The notes under the pieces are model-generated. The model was not told the origin of the DNA, searched no databases, and was given only the letters and a program-made list of their open reading frames with translations. A DNA stretch of 64,000 nucleotides from an uncultured Sphingomonadaceae bacterium (GTDB taxonomy: Bacteria > Pseudomonadota > Alphaproteobacteria > Sphingomonadales > Sphingomonadaceae). The stretch lies in contig CADCVW010000039.1 of the NCBI GenBank assembly GCA_902806235.1, positions 1 through 64,000 of the forward strand. The letters run 5' to 3'. Of this stretch, positions 18,666 to 28,987 are shown piece after piece (the first letter of the stretch is position 1; each line of letters opens with the position of its first letter). Made by a program: the position numbers and the translations under genes.

Positions 18666-19586
18666 ATGACCATTCGTTTCGACAACCGCGTCGCGATCGT
18701 CACCGGCGCAGGCGGCGGCCTCGGCCGCGCCTACGCGCTGGAGCTCGCGCGGCGCGGGGCGAAGCTGGTGGTCAACGACCTCGGCGGCGCGCGCGACGGT
18801 TCGGGCGAGTCGGACGCGGCGGAGCGCGTCGCCGACGAGATTCGCGCGGCGGGCGGCGAGGCGATCGCCAACGGCGCGAGCGTCACCAATTTCGAGCAGG
18901 TCACGGCAATGGTCGAGGAAGCGCGGGCGCGCTTCGGCGGCGTTCACGTCCTGATCAACAACGCGGGTATCCTGCGCGACAAAAGCTTCGCCAACATGAG
19001 CGTGGAGGACTTCCGGCTCGTGGTGGACGTTCACCTTGTCGGCTCGGCCAATTGCACAAAGGCGGTGTGGGCCGGGATGCGCGAGCAGGGCTACGGCCGG
19101 ATCCTGATGACGGCGTCGTCGACCGGCTTGTTCGGCAATTTCGGCCAGGCAAACTACGGCGCGGCGAAGGCGGGGCTGATGGGGCTCACCAAGACGCTGT
19201 ATCTCGAAGGCGCGAAGTACGGCATCCGGGTGAACACGCTCGCCCCCACCGCGGGAACGCGGATGACGGAGGATCTGATGCCGCCGGAGATGTTCCAGGC
19301 ATTTAGCCCGGAAAACGTCGTGCCCGCCGCGCTCTTCCTCGTGTCGGAGGACGCGCCGACCAACGCGATCGTCGGCGCGGGCGCAGGCGTGGTAGCGGCG
19401 TCCTACGTCACGCTGACGCCCGGCGTCGCCTTTCCGCCCGACCGGCGCACGCCGGAAGCGGTGGCCGAGGCGTGGGAGCGAATCGTCGACCGGACGGGCG
19501 AGGCGGTGCCGAAGTCCGGGGCCGAGCAGGGCATGATGGCGGTGGCGCAGCTGCAGAAGCTGATGGCGAACGCCGGAAAAACCTGA
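18666..19586 (+). CDS. SDR family oxidoreductase, peroxisomal multifunctional-enzyme type
   Basis: A 306-residue NAD(P)-dependent dehydrogenase. The cofactor motif is TGAGGGLGRAYA (residues 13-24), the NNAG motif is at 98-101, and the catalytic Ser151/152, Tyr164 and Lys168 are in TASSTGLFGNFGQANYGAAK. The long N-terminal form with NDLGGARDGSG resembles the (3R)-hydroxyacyl-CoA dehydrogenase domain of peroxisomal multifunctional enzymes, so a role in beta-oxidation of branched or hydroxylated acyl-CoAs is plausible but inferred. The ATG at 18666 has GGAG upstream. It lies upstream of malate synthase, separated by a repeat. Confidence 0.85.
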   Translation: MTIRFDNRVAIVTGAGGGLGRAYALELARRGAKLVVNDLGGARDGSGESDAAERVADEIRAAGGEAIANGASVTNFEQVTAMVEEARARFGGVHVLINNAGILRDKSFANMSVEDFRLVVDVHLVGSANCTKAVWAGMREQGYGRILMTASSTGLFGNFGQANYGAAKAGLMGLTKTLYLEGAKYGIRVNTLAPTAGTRMTEDLMPPEMFQAFSPENVVPAALFLVSEDAPTNAIVGAGAGVVAASYVTLTPGVAFPPDRRTPEAVAEAWERIVDRTGEAVPKSGAEQGMMAVAQLQKLMANAGKT

Positions 19587-19591
19587 GCGAA

Positions 19592-19670
19592 ACCTGAGCT
19601 TGTCGAAGGGCGGGCCGCGAGGACTGACGTTGGTGAGTGCGGCCCGCCCTTCGACAGGGCCAGGGCTGAC
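19592..19670. repeat. Palindromic intergenic repeat (AGCTTGTCGAAG family), copy 1
   Basis: Perfect 17-bp arms at 19602-19618 and 19639-19655 (GTCGAAGGGCGGGCCGC and its complement) with a 20-base loop. It lies between the SDR gene and glcB. The CTGAGCTTGTCGAAG core recurs five more times in the window, in either orientation. Confidence 0.9.
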
Positions 19671-19690
19671 GGGGATGGGGAAGAGCCGAC

Positions 19691-21829
19691 ATGCAAGACT
19701 ATCAGACCCGCGGCACCATCCAGGTTGCCCCCGAGCTCGCCGCCTTTATCGAGGAACGCGCGCTGCCCGGAACGGGGCTGGAGCCGGACGCCTTCTGGCG
19801 CGGCTTCTCCGCCATCCTCGACCGCCTCGCCCCGGAGAACCGCGCGCTGCTCGCCGTTCGCGACGACCTCCAGGCGCGGATCGACGACTGGCACCGCGCG
19901 CGGCGCGGCCGTCCGCTCGATCAAGCCGAGTATCAGGCGTTCCTGCGCGAAATCGGCTACCTCGTCCCCGAGCCGGAGCCCTTCGTGATCGGCACGGCGA
20001 ACGTGGACAACGAGGTCGCGCGGCTCGCCGGGCCGCAGCTCGTGGTTCCCGTGCTTAACGCGCGCTTTCTGCTCAACGCCGCCAACGCGCGCTGGGGCAG
20101 CCTGTACGACGCGCTGTACGGCACGGACGCGCTGGGCGACCTGCCCCCGCCCGGCGCTTACGACCAAGCGCGCGGCGCGCGGGTGGTCGCGCGGGCCAAG
20201 GCCTTCCTCGACGAAGCGGTGCCGCTGGCGCAGGGCTCCCACGCCGACGCCACCGGCTACCGGGTCGAGGGCGGCGCGCTGCTCCCCACTCTCGCCGACC
20301 CGGCGGCCTTCGTCGGCTACCGCGGCGACCCGGCCGCGCCCTCGGCCGTGCTGCTCCGCCACCACGGGCTGCACGTCGAGCTCTCCATTGACCGCGCGCA
20401 TCCGGTCGGCCGCGACGACCCGGCGGGCCTCGCGGATGTGATCCTCGAGGCCGCGCTCACCACCATCGTCGACCTCGAGGACTCGGTCGCGGCGGTGGAC
20501 GCCGAAGACAAGGTCGCGGCCTACGCCAATTGGCTGGGCGTGATCCGGGGCGACCTGGAAGCGTCGTTCGAGAAAGGCGGGCGCACGCTGACCCGCACGC
20601 TCGAGCCCGACCGGGAGTACGTCGCGCCGGACGGGACGCTGTTCGCCCTGCCGGGGCGCAGCCTGCTCTTCGTTCGCAACGTCGGCCATCTCATGACGAC
20701 CCCCGCCGTCTTGCTGGCGGACAGGTCCGAGGCGCCCGAGGGCATCATGGACGCGGTGGTCACAGGCCTGTGTGCGCTGCACGACTTGCGCGGGCTCGGG
20801 CGCCACCGGAACAGCCGCGCCGGATCAGTCTATATCGTCAAGCCGAAGATGCACGGCCCGGACGAGGTCGCGTTCACGGACCGGATGTTCGACGCGGTCG
20901 AGGGCCTGCTCGGGCTGGACCGCCACGTGCTCAAGGTTGGCGTGATGGACGAGGAGCGGCGCACCTCCGCCAACCTCGCCGCGTGCATCGGCGCGGTGCG
21001 GGACCGCATCGTGTTCATCAACACCGGCTTCCTCGACCGCACCGGCGACGAGATGCACACGGCGATGCAGGCCGGGCCAATGATCCGCAAGGCGGCGATG
21101 AAGGACTCGGGGTGGATCAAGGCCTACGAGGCCCGCAACGTCCAGATCGGGCTCGCCTGCGGCTTCTCCGGCCGGGCGCAGATCGGCAAGGGCATGTGGG
21201 CCGCGCCCGACCTGATGGCGGACATGGTCGCGCAGAAGATCGGCCACCCGCGGAGCGGGGCCAACACCGCCTGGGTGCCGAGCCCGACCGCGGCGACCCT
21301 GCACGCGCTTCACTACCACCAGGTCGACGTGTTCGCGCGGCAAGAGGAGCTGCGGGCCGAGTTGACGCCCCCGCTCGACGCGCTGCTCGCCGTGCCGCTC
21401 GCCGACCAGGCCAACTGGTCGGACGCGGAAGTGACGGAGGAGCTGGAGAACAACGCGCAGGGCATTCTCGGCTACGTCGTGCGCTGGGTCGATCAGGGGG
21501 TCGGCTGCTCCAAGGTGCCCGACATCCACGACGTGGGGCTGATGGAGGACCGGGCGACCTTGCGCATTTCCTCGCAGCACATGGCGAACTGGCTGCTGCA
21601 CGGGGTCGCCTCGGGGCAAGAGGCCGACGGGGCGCTGCGGCGGATGGCGGCGAAGGTGGACGCGCAGAACGCGGGCGACCCGGCGTACCGGCCGATGGCG
21701 GCGAACTTCGAGCGGAGCATCGCCTTCCGGGCGGCGCGGGCGCTGGTGTTCGAGGGGGTGGCGCAGCCGAACGGCTATACGGAGCCGCTGCTGCACGAGT
21801 TCAGGCGGCGGGTGAAGGAGCGGTCCTAA
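19691..21829 (+). CDS. glcB: Malate synthase G
   Basis: Condenses glyoxylate and acetyl-CoA to malate, the second enzyme of the glyoxylate shunt; 712 residues, normal for isoform G. Recognisable blocks include [55 protein letters not shown] (Mg/glyoxylate site with Arg), [10 protein letters not shown]-like residues ([14 protein letters not shown]) and the C-terminal [19 protein letters not shown] with the catalytic Asp. GGGGAAGAG precedes the ATG. Isocitrate lyase lies 4 kb downstream on the other strand with a ScfR/RamB-type regulator next to it. Confidence 0.97.
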   Translation: MQDYQTRGTIQVAPELAAFIEERALPGTGLEPDAFWRGFSAILDRLAPENRALLAVRDDLQARIDDWHRARRGRPLDQAEYQAFLREIGYLVPEPEPFVIGTANVDNEVARLAGPQLVVPVLNARFLLNAANARWGSLYDALYGTDALGDLPPPGAYDQARGARVVARAKAFLDEAVPLAQGSHADATGYRVEGGALLPTLADPAAFVGYRGDPAAPSAVLLRHHGLHVELSIDRAHPVGRDDPAGLADVILEAALTTIVDLEDSVAAVDAEDKVAAYANWLGVIRGDLEASFEKGGRTLTRTLEPDREYVAPDGTLFALPGRSLLFVRNVGHLMTTPAVLLADRSEAPEGIMDAVVTGLCALHDLRGLGRHRNSRAGSVYIVKPKMHGPDEVAFTDRMFDAVEGLLGLDRHVLKVGVMDEERRTSANLAACIGAVRDRIVFINTGFLDRTGDEMHTAMQAGPMIRKAAMKDSGWIKAYEARNVQIGLACGFSGRAQIGKGMWAAPDLMADMVAQKIGHPRSGANTAWVPSPTAATLHALHYHQVDVFARQEELRAELTPPLDALLAVPLADQANWSDAEVTEELENNAQGILGYVVRWVDQGVGCSKVPDIHDVGLMEDRATLRISSQHMANWLLHGVASGQEADGALRRMAAKVDAQNAGDPAYRPMAANFERSIAFRAARALVFEGVAQPNGYTEPLLHEFRRRVKERS

Positions 21830-21831
21830 GC

Positions 21832-21950
21832 CTTTCCCCTTCAGGGGAAAGGTTGGCGTGGAGACATGTCAACGTTCACCAACGTCGGAAGGTGAGTTTG
21901 TTGGACAGCCCTACCCCAACCCCTCCCCTGAAGGGGAAGGGCTTAGTCGT
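21832..21950. repeat. Intergenic repeat (CCCTTCAGGGGAGAGG family), copy 2
   Basis: Lies between convergent glcB and the serine hydrolase gene. The left end reads cctttccccttcaggggaaagg and the right end cccctcccctgaaggggaaggg, so the ends are mutually complementary. There is a 75-base middle without coding potential. It probably acts as a bidirectional terminator. Confidence 0.7.
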
Positions 21951-21952
21951 CC

Positions 21953-23206
21953 TCACCCCACCCGCGACTCTGTCATCGCCGCGTAGATCAGTGCCTTCAG
22001 CTCGCGGCGGATCGGGTAGGCGCTCGACGGCATCAGCTGCGTCATGAACACCATCGTCAACCGCTCGACGGGGTCGACGAAGAAGGCGGTCGAATACATC
22101 CCGCCCCAGTAATATTCGCCGACGGTGCCGAGGTTCATGGAAGGCACCACCTCCTCGTTCACCGCGAAGCCGAGGCCGAAGCCGACGCCCGCATTCTGCG
22201 CTTCACTGAACATCGAGCGCGACATCTGGGTGAGCGTCTGCCCGCCGGGCAGGTGGTTGCGCGTCATCAGCCAGAGCGTCTTGGGCGACAGGATGCGCGT
22301 CCCGTCGAGTTCGCCGCCGCGCAGCAACATGCGGCAGAAGCGGTCGTAGTCGCGCGTAGTGGAGACGAGCCCGCCGCCGCCGGACTGGAACGTGCGCGGG
22401 CGGAGCCAGGCGCTCGTGTGCCCATGCTCCATCAGCTGCACGCCGCGGTCCTCGTGGATCATCCAGCAATCACCGAGCCGGTGCGCCTTGTCGGCGGGCA
22501 CGGTGAAGAAGCTGTCGACCATGCCCAGCGGGTCGAAGATGCGCTGGCGGAAGAACTCGCCCAGGCTCAGCCCCGACAGCCGCTCGACCACCGCGCCGAG
22601 CACGTCGGTGGCGACCGAGTAGTTCCACGCCTCGCCGGGCGAGAAGAGCAGTGGCACACCAGCTAAGGCCGCGACGAAGCCATCGCTGTCCATCGCCCGG
22701 TTGAACGGGTCGATGCGGCGCTCGCGATAGGCTGCGTCGACCGGGCCGTCCTGCTGGATGTGGTAGGTGAGCCCGGCGGTGTGGCGGAGCAGATCGACCA
22801 TCCGCATCGGCGCGGCGGTCGGGCGGGTGCGGAACGGCTCGCCGGCGCCGCCGCCGTCGTACACGGCGACGCCTTTGAGCTCCGGCAGGACGTGGTGGAC
22901 GGGGGTATCGAGGGCCACTGCCCCCTCCTCCAACAGCATCATGAACGCGACGGAGGTGACCGGCTTGGTCATGGAGGCGATGCGGAACAGCGCGTCTTCG
23001 GCGAGCGGCGCCCCGTCCTCGCGCGCGACGCCGAGCGTGGCGGTGTAGACCGGAGCCTCGTCGCGCGCGACCAGCAGCTGGGCGTTGTGGAGCTTGCCGG
23101 TGTCTAGGTAGCGAGACTGGAGGAAGGGCGCGATGCGCCCGAGGCGGTCGGGGTCGAAGCCGTGGCGGGCGGCGGCGTCAAGGCCGAGCTTGCTCATCAC
23201 GTTCAT
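21953..23206 (-). CDS. Serine hydrolase, class C beta-lactamase / esterase family
   Basis: A 417-residue protein of the beta-lactamase-fold S12-like family (penicillin-binding esterases, EstB-like). The catalytic tetrad motif is SMTK (Ser78, Lys81) and the Tyr motif is NYSV (Tyr196), with HTAGLTY between. There is no signal peptide, so it is probably a cytoplasmic esterase or amidase rather than a resistance enzyme. GGAG lies about ten bases before the ATG at 23206. It stands alone between two intergenic repeats. Confidence 0.85.
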   Translation of the reverse strand: MNVMSKLGLDAAARHGFDPDRLGRIAPFLQSRYLDTGKLHNAQLLVARDEAPVYTATLGVAREDGAPLAEDALFRIASMTKPVTSVAFMMLLEEGAVALDTPVHHVLPELKGVAVYDGGGAGEPFRTRPTAAPMRMVDLLRHTAGLTYHIQQDGPVDAAYRERRIDPFNRAMDSDGFVAALAGVPLLFSPGEAWNYSVATDVLGAVVERLSGLSLGEFFRQRIFDPLGMVDSFFTVPADKAHRLGDCWMIHEDRGVQLMEHGHTSAWLRPRTFQSGGGGLVSTTRDYDRFCRMLLRGGELDGTRILSPKTLWLMTRNHLPGGQTLTQMSRSMFSEAQNAGVGFGLGFAVNEEVVPSMNLGTVGEYYWGGMYSTAFFVDPVERLTMVFMTQLMPSSAYPIRRELKALIYAAMTESRVG

Positions 23207-23254
23207 GGATCGGCTGCTCCTGCTGATGTGCCCATCCCACCCCTACCCCGATCG

Positions 23255-23339
23255 GACTGAGCCTGTCGAAGCTCTTCCTTTCTCTTCGACGGCAGGCCGT
23301 CCAGGAAGGCGCTTCGACAAGCTCAGTGCGAACGGAGTT
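23255..23339. repeat. Palindromic intergenic repeat (AGCTTGTCGAAG family), copy 2
   Basis: Arms ACTGAGCCTGTCGAAGC (23255-23271) and GCTTCGACAAGCTCAGT (23311-23327), one mismatch pair, spaced by a segment containing CGACGGCAGGCCGTCCAGGA. That middle segment is nearly identical to the copy at 62765-62854, so these two are a subfamily. Confidence 0.88.
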
Positions 23340-23355
23340 CTGGGGGCGGGTAGGC

Positions 23356-24441
23356 CTACCCGAACGTGATCACCGACCGCACGCTGTCACCGGAGCGCAG
23401 CTTGCCCATCGCCTCGTTGACCTGCCCCAGCCCGATCCGCTCGGCGACCAGGCTGTCGAGGTCGAGCTTACCGCGCAAGTAGAAGTCCACCAGCCGCGGG
23501 ATGTCGACGGGGAAGCGGTTGGAGCCGAGCAGCGAGCCCTGGATCTTCTTCTCCGCCAGGAAATGCCAGCCGGGCAGCTTCACCTCCTCGCCGGGCGGGA
23601 TCATGCCGACCACGGTGGCGGTGCCGCCGCGCTTGAGCGCGTGGAAGGCGAGTTCGGCGGTGCTCGTGCGGCCGACGCATTCGAGCGCGTGATCGACGCC
23701 GCCGCGGGTGAGCTGCAGCAGCTCCTCCGCCGTGTGCTCGCCCGACTGGACCGTGTCCGTCGCGCCGAGCTTGCGCGCGAGCTCGAGCTTCTCCGGCACG
23801 GGGTCCACCGCGACGATGCGGCCCGCGCCGGTGATCGCCGCGGCATTGATCGCGGCCAAGCCGACGCCGCCGCAGCCGATCACCGCCACCGTCTCGCCCG
23901 GCTGGACCTTGGCCGCGTTCCACACGGTGCCCGCGCCGGTGAGCACCGCGCAGCCGATCAGCGCCGCGCGGTCGAGTGGCATCGCTGGGTCGATGCTCTG
24001 GCAGGCATGCTCGTGGACGAGCATCGTTTCCGCGAAGGCGGACAGGTTGAGGTACTGGTGGACGGGGTCGCCCCCGGCCGCGAGCGAGAGCCGCGGCGGC
24101 TCCGTCGAGCGGCGCTTGGTGCTCTCGTCCACGCAGAGCGACAGTCGTCCGGTGACGCAGAACTCGCACTGGCCGCAGAAGGCGGACAGGCAGGTGATCA
24201 CCGGGTCGCCGACGCGCACGCGGTGGACCTCCGAACCCACCGCCTCGACGATCCCCGCCGCCTCGTGCCCGGGCACAGTAGGCAGCGCGGTGGGATAGGT
24301 GCCGTCGACGAAGTGGAGGTCGGAACGGCACACGCCCACCGCCGCGGTACGGATCAGCACCTCGCGCGGACCGGGGGACGCCACCTGGACGTCCTCGACC
24401 GCCATCGGCTGCTTCGGCGCGCGAAGGACGGCAGCCTTCAC
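23356..24441 (-). CDS. Zinc-dependent alcohol dehydrogenase
   Basis: An MDR-family dehydrogenase of 361 residues. Catalytic zinc ligands are Cys38 (GVCRSD), His59-Glu60 (PGHEAAG) and Cys164 ([10 protein letters not shown]). The structural zinc site has all four cysteines, 89, 92, 95 and 103 (CGQCEFC then LC). The NAD-binding motif GCGGVG is at 189-194. It resembles class-III-like or mycothiol-independent long-chain alcohol dehydrogenases; the substrate is not evident. It starts with GTG overlapping the acyl-CoA dehydrogenase stop (GTGA), so the two are translationally coupled and may act on related substrates. Confidence 0.92.
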   Translation of the reverse strand: MKAAVLRAPKQPMAVEDVQVASPGPREVLIRTAAVGVCRSDLHFVDGTYPTALPTVPGHEAAGIVEAVGSEVHRVRVGDPVITCLSAFCGQCEFCVTGRLSLCVDESTKRRSTEPPRLSLAAGGDPVHQYLNLSAFAETMLVHEHACQSIDPAMPLDRAALIGCAVLTGAGTVWNAAKVQPGETVAVIGCGGVGLAAINAAAITGAGRIVAVDPVPEKLELARKLGATDTVQSGEHTAEELLQLTRGGVDHALECVGRTSTAELAFHALKRGGTATVVGMIPPGEEVKLPGWHFLAEKKIQGSLLGSNRFPVDIPRLVDFYLRGKLDLDSLVAERIGLGQVNEAMGKLRSGDSVRSVITFG

Positions 24442-25727
24442 TCGGCGGCCTGGGCGAAGCTCTGGCGGACCGGCAGCTCGGCCTTATAGTCGGCGTATTT
24501 GCCGAACTCGTCGCGCGCGATCGCGCGGTTGTGGACCTCGTCCGGGCCGTCGGCGAAGCGGAGCGTGCGGATGTTGGCCCAGGCGTGGGCGAGGAAGCTG
24601 TCGCCCGACACGCCGCCGCCGCCGTGCGCCTGGATCGCGTCGTCGATGATGTTGAGTGCCATGGTGGGCGCGAAAACCTTGATCATCGCGATCTCGCCCC
24701 GCGCCGCCTTGTTGCCGGCGACATCCATCACGTGCGCGGCCTTGAGGCAGAGGAGGCGCGCCATCTCGAGCTCGATGCGAGCCTTGGCCACGCGCTGCTC
24801 CCAGATCGAATGGTCGGCAATGCGTTTGCCGAAGGCGACCCTGCTCAGCAGCCGCTTGCACATCGCCTCCAGCGCCATTTCCGCGACGCCGATGGTGCGC
24901 ATGCAGTGGTGGATGCGGCCCGGCCCGAGGCGGCCTTGCGCGATCTCGAAGCCGCGGCCCTCGCCGAGGAGCACGTTCTCCATCGGCACGCGCACGTCCT
25001 CCAGCACCACCTCGCCGTGGCCGTGCGGCGCGTGGTCGTAGCCGTAGACGGACAGCATCCGCTCGATCCGCACGCCCTTGGCGTCCAGCGGCACGAGAAT
25101 CTGGCTCTGCTGCTGGTGCCGGGCGTTGCCCGGGTTGGTCTTGCCCATCACGATCGCCACCGCGCAGCGCGGGTCGCCGACGCCCGACGACCACCATTTG
25201 CGCCCGTTGATCACATAGTGGTCGCCGTCGCGGACCATGGAAGTCTGGATGTTGGTTGCGTCCGACGACGCCACGTCCGGCTCCGTCATCAGGAAGGCGG
25301 AGCGGATCTCGCCGTTCATCAGCGGCTTGAGCCACCGATCCTTCTGCGCGCGGGAGCCGTAGCGGTGTAGTACCTCCATGTTGCCCGTGTCGGGGGCGGA
25401 GCAGTTGAACACCTCCGACGACCAGCCGAGCTTACCCATCTCCTCCGCGCAGAGCGAATATTCGAGGTTGGTGAGCTGGGTACCCTCGAACTCGAAGCTG
25501 TCGTCGACGTGGCTCTGCCCGGAGTGCGGGGGCATGAAGAAATTCCACAGGCCCTCGCGGCGCGCGATCGGCTTCAGCTCCTCGATCACGGGGACGACTT
25601 TCCAGCGGTTGCCGCCCTCCCCGACCTGATGATGGTACTCGTCGTTCCGCGGGCGGATATGTTGGTCGATGAAGGCTTTGACCCGGTCGCGGAAGTGCGT
25701 CTGGCGCTCGGTGAGGGTGAAATCCAT
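24438..25727 (-). CDS. Acyl-CoA dehydrogenase, ACAD10/11-like
   Basis: An FAD-dependent dehydrogenase of 429 residues that introduces the alpha-beta double bond in acyl-CoAs. The N-terminal helical domain starts [19 protein letters not shown]; the middle beta domain contains [17 protein letters not shown] and NGRKWWSSG; the C-terminal domain contains [20 protein letters not shown] and [18 protein letters not shown]. The [10 protein letters not shown] and EVHNRAIAR forms point to the ACAD10/11-like branch often used for unusual or long-chain substrates. AGGAGCAGGACCG precedes the ATG at 25727. It is first in a two-gene operon with the alcohol dehydrogenase. Confidence 0.92.
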   Translation of the reverse strand: MDFTLTERQTHFRDRVKAFIDQHIRPRNDEYHHQVGEGGNRWKVVPVIEELKPIARREGLWNFFMPPHSGQSHVDDSFEFEGTQLTNLEYSLCAEEMGKLGWSSEVFNCSAPDTGNMEVLHRYGSRAQKDRWLKPLMNGEIRSAFLMTEPDVASSDATNIQTSMVRDGDHYVINGRKWWSSGVGDPRCAVAIVMGKTNPGNARHQQQSQILVPLDAKGVRIERMLSVYGYDHAPHGHGEVVLEDVRVPMENVLLGEGRGFEIAQGRLGPGRIHHCMRTIGVAEMALEAMCKRLLSRVAFGKRIADHSIWEQRVAKARIELEMARLLCLKAAHVMDVAGNKAARGEIAMIKVFAPTMALNIIDDAIQAHGGGGVSGDSFLAHAWANIRTLRFADGPDEVHNRAIARDEFGKYADYKAELPVRQSFAQAAE

Positions 25728-25802
25728 CGGTCCTGCTCCTGGGCTGGGCGTGCTCGCCGTATCCTCTTCAGTGTCGGCCTTAACTGCGTAGGGAGCAACA
25801 CA

Positions 25803-25922
25803 AAAGCCCTCTCCCGCTTGCGAGAGAGTTGGGTGAGGGCACGCCGTTGATCGTTAACGGCGGTTGATGTTGATGGGGCGTACCCTCACCCCAGCCCTCT
25901 CCCGCGAGCGGGAGAGGGAGAA
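25803..25922. repeat. Intergenic repeat (CCCTCTCCCGC family), copy 3
   Basis: Lies between aceA and the acyl-CoA dehydrogenase gene. The ends are inverted copies (CCCTCTCCCGC...GCGAGAG and CCCTCTCCCGCGAGCGGGAGAGGG, the latter itself a hairpin), around a middle that includes the dyad GCCGTTGATCGTTAACGGC. Confidence 0.7.
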
Positions 25923-25926
25923 CGTC

Positions 25927-27210
25927 CTACTCCGCCGCCACCTTGAACTGCTCGGCTTCCGTGCTCTCGGCGAGCGCGGTGGTGCTCGCCTGGCCGCCGG
26001 ACACGGCGGTCGCCACCAGGTCGAAATAGCCGGTGCCCACCTCGCGCTGGTGGCGCGTCGCGGTGTAGCCGTCGACCTCACGCGCGAACTCGGCCTGCTG
26101 GAGCTCGGAATAGGCCGCCATGCCGCGGTCGCGGTAGCCGGACGCCAGCTCGAACATGCCCAGGTTGAGCTGGTGGAAGCCGGCCAGCGTCACGAACTGG
26201 AACTTGTAGCCCATCGCGCCCAGCTCGCGCTGGAACCTGGCGATGGTGTTCTTGTCGAGCTTGGCTTCCCAGTTGAACGACGGCGAGCAGTTGTACGCCA
26301 TCATCTTGCCCGGGTGCTCGCGCTGCACTGCTTCGGCGAAGCGCCTGGCGTCGTCCAGGTTCGGGTGGCTCGTCTCCCACCACAGGAGATCAGCATGCTC
26401 CGCGAAGGCGATGCCGCGCTTGATGCAGTGGTCGACGCCCGTGCCGTCCTTGAGCCGGAAGAAGCCCTCCGGCGTACGCTCGCCGGTGAGGAACTCGTGG
26501 TCGCGCTCGTCGACGTCCGAGGTGATCAGCTTGGCCGACTCCGCGTCGGTGCGCGCGACGAGCACCGTCGCCACGCCGCATACGTCGGCGGCGAGCCGTG
26601 CCGCGTTGAGGTTGCGGATGTGCGCCTGGGTCGGAATCAGCACCTTGCCCCCTAGGTGCCCGCACTTCTTCTCGGAGGCGAGTTGGTCCTCGAAGTGCAC
26701 GCCGGCGGCGCCCGCCTCGATATAGGCCTTCATAATCTCGAAGCAGTTGAGCGGCCCGCCGAAGCCGGCCTCCGCATCGGCGACGATCGGCGCGAACCAG
26801 TCGCGCGTGACGTTGCCTTCGGAATGTTCAATCTGGTCGGCACGCTGCAGCGTCTTGTTGATCTTGCGGCACAGCTCCGGCCCCGCGTTGGCCGGGTAGA
26901 GCGACTGGTCGGGGTACATCTGCCCCGCGGTGTTGGCGTCGGCGGCGACCTGCCAACCGGACAGGTAGATCGCCTTCAGCCCTGCGCGGACCATCTGCAT
27001 CGCCTGGTTGCCGCTGAGCGCGCCGAGCGCATTTATATACGGCTCGGTCTTTAGCAGCTCCCAAAGCTTGTTCGCGCCGCGCTTCGCAAGCGTGTGCTCG
27101 ATCGCTACCGACCCGCGCAGCTTCTCGACGTCCACCGCCGAGTAAGTGCGGTTGATGCCGTCGAAGCGGCCCTGCGGCGCGTTCGGGATCAGCTGTTCGA
27201 AGCTCGCCAT
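25927..27210 (-). CDS. aceA: Isocitrate lyase
   Basis: Splits isocitrate into glyoxylate and succinate, first enzyme of the glyoxylate shunt; 427 residues. The signature KKCGHL is at about 181-186 with catalytic Cys183 in a flexible loop; other motifs are [28 protein letters not shown] (Mg site), VARTDAESA and TLAGFHQLN. The ATG at 27210 begins [19 protein letters not shown], the normal N-terminus; a frame extension to 27288 lacks similarity. It is divergent from a ScfR/RamB-type regulator that probably controls it. Malate synthase is 4 kb away. Confidence 0.97.
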   Translation of the reverse strand: MASFEQLIPNAPQGRFDGINRTYSAVDVEKLRGSVAIEHTLAKRGANKLWELLKTEPYINALGALSGNQAMQMVRAGLKAIYLSGWQVAADANTAGQMYPDQSLYPANAGPELCRKINKTLQRADQIEHSEGNVTRDWFAPIVADAEAGFGGPLNCFEIMKAYIEAGAAGVHFEDQLASEKKCGHLGGKVLIPTQAHIRNLNAARLAADVCGVATVLVARTDAESAKLITSDVDERDHEFLTGERTPEGFFRLKDGTGVDHCIKRGIAFAEHADLLWWETSHPNLDDARRFAEAVQREHPGKMMAYNCSPSFNWEAKLDKNTIARFQRELGAMGYKFQFVTLAGFHQLNLGMFELASGYRDRGMAAYSELQQAEFAREVDGYTATRHQREVGTGYFDLVATAVSGGQASTTALAESTEAEQFKVAAE

Positions 27211-27340
27211 CTGCCTATCACTCCCTGATATATTTCTGCCGCTACAGTGCAGGAGGATCGACTTGCCGGAAAGAGCGATAAGTGACACAGCTTCAGCTCA
27301 CGTCTGTTGTAAATTGTGAAGATGTGACGGGAGAAGGCCG
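27211..27340. promoter_or_regulatory. Divergent promoter region aceA / ScfR-type regulator
   Basis: A 130-base intergenic region, locally AT-richer than its surroundings (for example TTGTAAATTGTGAAGATGTGA at 27303-27323, only partly symmetric). It must hold the aceA promoter and probably the operator for the adjacent regulator. I cannot assign a precise motif with confidence. Confidence 0.45.
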
Positions 27341-28747
27341 GTGCTCGACGGACGCAAGCTCTACCTCGGCGCACGGCTGAAGCGGTTGCGCCGCGAACTA
27401 GGGTTGAGTCAGACGCGCATGGCCGAAGAGCTCGGCGTGTCGCCCTCCTACCTCAACCATCTCGAGCGCAACCAGCGCCCGCTCACCGCGCAGGTGCTAG
27501 TGCGCATCACGCGCACATACGACGTCGACGTGCGCGCGCTCACGGAGGAGCAGGAGGGCGCGTCGGCCAACGATCTGGCGCAGGTCTTCGCCGACCCCTT
27601 CTTCGGCGACCTATCCATCCCGCGCGCGGAACTGACGGAGGCGGCCGACCACGCGCCGGCGGTCGCGGAGGCAATCGTGCGGCTGTACCGCAGCTTCCAG
27701 CAGCAGCGCCCGGCCGAGCCCGGCGCGCTGCCGGCGCACGTCGCGCGGCCGCAGATCGACCCGGCCGACTGGGTCGGCGAACATCTGAATAGCCAGCGCA
27801 ACCACTTCCCCGAGCTCGACGAGGCGGCCGAGGCGCTCGCCGACGAGCTGCGCGGGGCGGAGTCGGAGAGCATCGGCGGACTGCTCGGGCGGCTGGCGGG
27901 CGAGCAAGGGGTCGCGGTGCGGATCGTGCCGGAGGACGTACTGGAGAACGCCTTCAGTCATTACGACTACCACCGCCGCCGCCTGCAAATCTCCGTCCTG
28001 CTCTCCACGCCCGGCCGCAGCTTCGCCGTCGCCTATCAGCTCGCGCTGCTCGAGTTCGGTGAGCTGATCGACGCGCTCGCCTCCCGTGCCGGCCCGCCGG
28101 ACCCGACGAGTCGCCGCCTGCTCCGCGTGGCGCTCGCCAACTACGCGGCAGCCGCGCTGATGATGCCCTACGAGGCGTTCCACGCCGCGGCCGAGGCGCT
28201 CGCCTACGACGTCGAGCCGCTCGCGCGGCGCTTCGGCGCGAGCTTCGAGCAGGCGGCGCAGCGGCTTTCGTCGCTTAACCGGCCGGGCGCGCGCGGCGTG
28301 CCCTTCTTCATGGTTCGCACGGACGCTGCGGGCAACCTGTCCAAGCGCTTCGCCGGCGGCGGCGCGCCCTTTTCGCGCTTCGCCGGGCTGTGCCCACGGT
28401 GGAACGTCCACGGCGCGTTCCGCACCGCGGGCGTCGTCACCCAGGTGATCGAGATGCCCGACGGCGAGCGCTTCTTCGCCTTCGCCCGGCGCGTCGCGCG
28501 CCCCGCGCCGATCGCGGGCGAAGAGGAGCGCGAGCTGGCCGTCGGGCTCGGCTGCGACCTGCGCTACGCCGGGCGGCTGGCCTACGCGCGCGGACTCGAC
28601 CTGCAGAACCCGAGGGCGCAGCCGGTCGGCCCCGGCTGCACGCTCTGCGAGCGCCGCCGCTGCCCGCAGCGCGCCGCGCCGCCGGCGGGTCGCAGCCTGC
28701 GCGTCGATGAGTTCGCGCGGCCGGCGACGCCTTATGACTTCGGCTGA
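27341..28747 (+). CDS. ScfR/RamB-type short-chain fatty acid transcriptional regulator
   Basis: A cytoplasmic XRE-family regulator of 468 residues. The N-terminal helix-turn-helix (about 8-62) reads LKRLRRELGLSQTRMAEELGV then SPSYLNHLERNQRPLT. A central IrrE/ImmA-like DUF955 region (about 160-270) and a C-terminal domain with cysteines (LGCDLRYAGR, GPGCTLCERRRCPQRAAPP) follow. Relatives (RamB in actinobacteria, ScfR in alphaproteobacteria) control glyoxylate-shunt and acetate/propionate genes, which agrees with its divergent position next to aceA. The start is GTG at 27341 with GAGAAGG upstream. The Cys cluster could bind a metal or cluster; that is inference. Confidence 0.9.
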   Translation: MLDGRKLYLGARLKRLRRELGLSQTRMAEELGVSPSYLNHLERNQRPLTAQVLVRITRTYDVDVRALTEEQEGASANDLAQVFADPFFGDLSIPRAELTEAADHAPAVAEAIVRLYRSFQQQRPAEPGALPAHVARPQIDPADWVGEHLNSQRNHFPELDEAAEALADELRGAESESIGGLLGRLAGEQGVAVRIVPEDVLENAFSHYDYHRRRLQISVLLSTPGRSFAVAYQLALLEFGELIDALASRAGPPDPTSRRLLRVALANYAAAALMMPYEAFHAAAEALAYDVEPLARRFGASFEQAAQRLSSLNRPGARGVPFFMVRTDAAGNLSKRFAGGGAPFSRFAGLCPRWNVHGAFRTAGVVTQVIEMPDGERFFAFARRVARPAPIAGEEERELAVGLGCDLRYAGRLAYARGLDLQNPRAQPVGPGCTLCERRRCPQRAAPPAGRSLRVDEFARPATPYDFG

Positions 28748-28790
28748 ACCGCGGCGGGGTAGGAAACAACAGAAGTACCCACCCCTAACC

Positions 28791-28954
28791 CCTCCCGCAA
28801 AGGCGGGAGGGGGATGGCACAGCCGCGGCGCGACGGTGTTCCCCTTCCCGGCTTCTTGGGAGGGGCCAGGGGTGGGCACTTCTTCGCTTTCCGGGACAGC
28901 CCGCCGCCGAAGAAAGGGAAAGGGCTTCGACAAGCTCAGCCCGAACGGTTTAGG
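28791..28954. repeat. Two adjacent intergenic repeats: CCTCCCGC hairpin and AGCTTGTCGAAG family copy 3
   Basis: 28791-28810 is a perfect 8-bp hairpin (CCTCCCGC and GCGGGAGG, AAAG loop) of the second repeat family. 28886-28954 ends with GGGCTTCGACAAGCTCAGCC and CGAACGG, the right half of the palindromic family; its left arm is degenerate. The 240 bases between the ScfR-type gene and the quinone oxidoreductase gene hold nothing else that I recognise. Confidence 0.75.
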
Positions 28955-28987
28955 GGATGTCGGCGGTTCTCAGGGGAGACTATCAGA

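Noticed and set aside
28814-28987. N-terminal extension of the quinone oxidoreductase
   Set aside because: It translates repeat DNA and the real start has GGGGAG just upstream.
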